DNA of 38,401 nt from positions 1 through 38,401 of IMG/VR virus record IMGVR_UViG_3300019776_000579. One strand, written 5' to 3'. Origin of the DNA: a virus. Shown here piece after piece: positions 37,257-38,401 of the stretch. How positions within the stretch are numbered: position 1 is the stretch's first letter; each line of letters begins with the position of its first letter. The translations under genes were made by a program, and so were the position numbers. A model generated the notes under the pieces. It made no database searches. It saw nothing but the letters and a program-made list of their open reading frames with translations, and was not told the origin of the DNA.

Positions 37257-37450
37257 CCGACTTTGAACCTTGGCACTTGCCACACATGAGCAACCAGCCC
37301 AACGACGCCGGTATGTGTCAGGCGGAAGGTTTCGGCTGTGTCGTTGACGGTCGGCCAGTTGCTGAGATGGCCTGCGCAGAGCCGGAGCCTGAGCCGAGCT
37401 TCTGGCGTGCGCTGTTCGACTTCCTGACAGCACCGAAGTTCACCCCGTAA
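37253..37450 (+). CDS. Small hypothetical protein, 65 aa
   Basis: ATGA overlap with the previous gene. MTDFEPWHLPHMSNQPNDAG, then CGCVVDG-like loop (FGCVVDGRPVAEMACAEPEP) and an aromatic end SFWRALFDFLTAPKF. Two or three cysteines; no known domain. Confidence 0.5.
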   Translation: MTDFEPWHLPHMSNQPNDAGMCQAEGFGCVVDGRPVAEMACAEPEPEPSFWRALFDFLTAPKFTP

Positions 37451-37530
37451 CCGTTTCGCCCCTTCGCCACCTTCAACTTTTTGGGTCGGCGCTCAAAAGA
37501 GGCGGAGGGGCTCCCAATCAAGGATAGACC

Positions 37531-37647
37531 GTGACACGACTCCAGCAAATTCGCTATGAGTACCGCGCCAGCCGCCGCGACGGGTTCAGCCTGTTTGCGT
37601 CAGCCGTCCGCGCTGTGTTTCTTGCACTTCAACCAACACCATTCTGA
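37531..37647 (+). CDS. Tiny basic phage protein, 38 aa
   Basis: GTG 37531 with AAGGA upstream; stop just before the Erf start. RLQQIRYEYRASRRDGFSLF, then ASAVRAVFLALQ, resembles a short basic peptide often found in phage early operons beside recombination genes. Role unknown. Confidence 0.5.
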   Translation: MTRLQQIRYEYRASRRDGFSLFASAVRAVFLALQPTPF

Positions 37648-37649
37648 TC

Positions 37650-38213
37650 ATGGACAAAATCGCATCTGCACTTGTCAAAGCTCAAAAGGGCTTTGCACCA
37701 GCTCTCAAGAGCAACACAAACCCGCACTTCAAAAGCAAGTATGCCGACTTGGCCGCTTGCGTCGAAGCTGTGATTGATGCACTGAATGAGAACGGGATCG
37801 CGCTGATTCAGAAGCAGCACCCGAGCGAAGGCGGTGTGTCTGTTGAAACGGTGTTCGTCCACGAATCCGGCGAGACCTTGAGCGCTGGCATCTTGTCTGT
37901 GCCTGCGTCAAAGCAAGACCCGCAAGGCTACGGATCGGCCCTCACCTACGCCCGCCGCTATTCACTGATGGCCGCGTGTGGCATTGCTCCTGAAGATGAT
38001 GACGGGCAAGCCGCAAGCAAGCCAAAGGCCGCACCAGTCCGCGCCGCATCTGATCCTGTTCAAGAGATCAAGGAAGGCGTCAAGCGTGGCGATGCATCAG
38101 GCGCAGCAACCTATCTCGCTGGACTTGATGAGAAGCGCCTCAATGCGATCTGGTCAAAGCTGACCGTTGACGAACAAGACCAACTCACAGCCGCATGGCC
38201 TAAAGCAGCATGA
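37650..38213 (+). CDS. erf: Erf-family single-strand annealing protein, 187 aa
   Basis: N-terminal ERF domain: SALVKAQKGFAPALKSNTNP, HFKSKYADLAACVEAVIDAL, GYGSALTYARRYSLMAACGI and PEDDDDGQ-like end (APEDDDGQAA). The family anneals ssDNA and, in P22, circularises the terminally redundant genome. Length agrees (about 190-200). The C-terminal helices (QEIKEGVKRGDASGAATYLA) are the oligomerisation or ssb-interacting tail. It is followed by Gp157 with ATGA overlap. Confidence 0.85.
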   Translation: MDKIASALVKAQKGFAPALKSNTNPHFKSKYADLAACVEAVIDALNENGIALIQKQHPSEGGVSVETVFVHESGETLSAGILSVPASKQDPQGYGSALTYARRYSLMAACGIAPEDDDGQAASKPKAAPVRAASDPVQEIKEGVKRGDASGAATYLAGLDEKRLNAIWSKLTVDEQDQLTAAWPKAA

Positions 38214-38401
38214 CAACACTCTACGCACTCGCAGACCAGTACCGCGCCGACGCTGCGAAGCTGGCAGACCTCGACCTACCTCCTGAAGCAGTGGCCGATA
38301 CGCTTGAAGCGATGGCCGGAGAGCTTGAGGTAAAGGCCGAAAACGTCGCCCTAGTGATCCGCTCGCTTGATTTCCAGGCCGCAGCCGTCAAGCAATGGGG
38401 C
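38210..38401 (+). CDS. Gp157-family phage protein, N-terminal part (cut by window end)
   Basis: Start MTTLYALADQYRADAAKLAD, then ADTLEAMAGELEVKAENVAL and IRSLDFQAAAVKQWG, matches the Siphovirus Gp157 N-terminus. The rest is at 1-293. Joining the two ends directly is out of frame by one base; with four more bases the total length would equal the family's usual spacing. The start overlaps the Erf stop by ATGA. Confidence 0.85.
   Translation, partial: MTTLYALADQYRADAAKLADLDLPPEAVADTLEAMAGELEVKAENVALVIRSLDFQAAAVKQWG

Noticed and set aside
1-38401. CRISPR array, reverse transcriptase or diversity-generating retroelement
   Set aside because: No spaced direct repeats of the right form and no reverse transcriptase motif were found in the predicted proteins.

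Overview
The window reads as an essentially complete genome, about 38.4 kb, of a temperate short-tailed phage (or excised prophage) with P22-type capsid and tail-hub genes. Proteobacterial codon usage, moderately high GC and the families of the small accessory genes suggest a betaproteobacterial host, probably Burkholderiales; this is inference. A Gp157-family gene is split across the two ends (N-terminus at 38210-38401, C-terminus at 1-293), so the molecule appears circular or circularly permuted, opened inside that gene. The ends do not join exactly in frame: one or four more bases would be needed.

Layout. (1) An early rightward operon starts at 35846 and runs through the right end into the left end: small accessory genes, an Erf-type annealing protein, Gp157, then a cluster of small genes up to 2559. 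Positions 1008-1482 of that cluster contain two sequences with the full architecture of integron attC sites. (2) A tyrosine integrase (2556-3566, minus strand) has helix-phased repeats upstream. (3) 3700-4349 has no gene but folds extensively and ends in a tRNA-like cloverleaf (4254-4349) whose anticodon arm lacks a normal 7-nt loop. Four tiny plus-strand genes follow (4354-5261). (4) The minus strand from 34317 down to 5219 is one long early-to-late arm: Cro-like protein, CII-position regulator, replication genes (DUF1376 and DUF6475 families), NinG, a gene in the position of antiterminator Q, a good sigma70-type promoter (27122-27150), terminase, portal, scaffold, coat, gp4-like and gp10-like tail hub, three tailspike-type proteins, injection proteins, and a lysis module (membrane proteins, DUF5675 putative endolysin, nested Rz/Rz1). 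(5) The immunity region (33.6-35.8 kb) has a CI-like repressor that lacks the S24 catalytic residues, a lipoprotein gene directly downstream, and GCTTAG/CTAAGC operator elements at two places.

How it works together. CI presumably represses leftward and rightward early transcription through the repeated operators. The late promoter at 27.1 kb is followed by at least four intrinsic terminators (26.47, 22.55, 17.69 and 9.33 kb), one of them inside the portal coding sequence, so late expression probably needs antitermination or translational read-through. Most genes overlap by ATGA or GTGA, implying translational coupling.

The most unusual parts are the attC-like cassettes at the left end, the structured RNA with its non-decoding tRNA-like tail, a second structured non-coding region at 35.4-35.65 kb, and a lambda-O-like set of repeats inside the DUF1376 gene that may be the replication origin.
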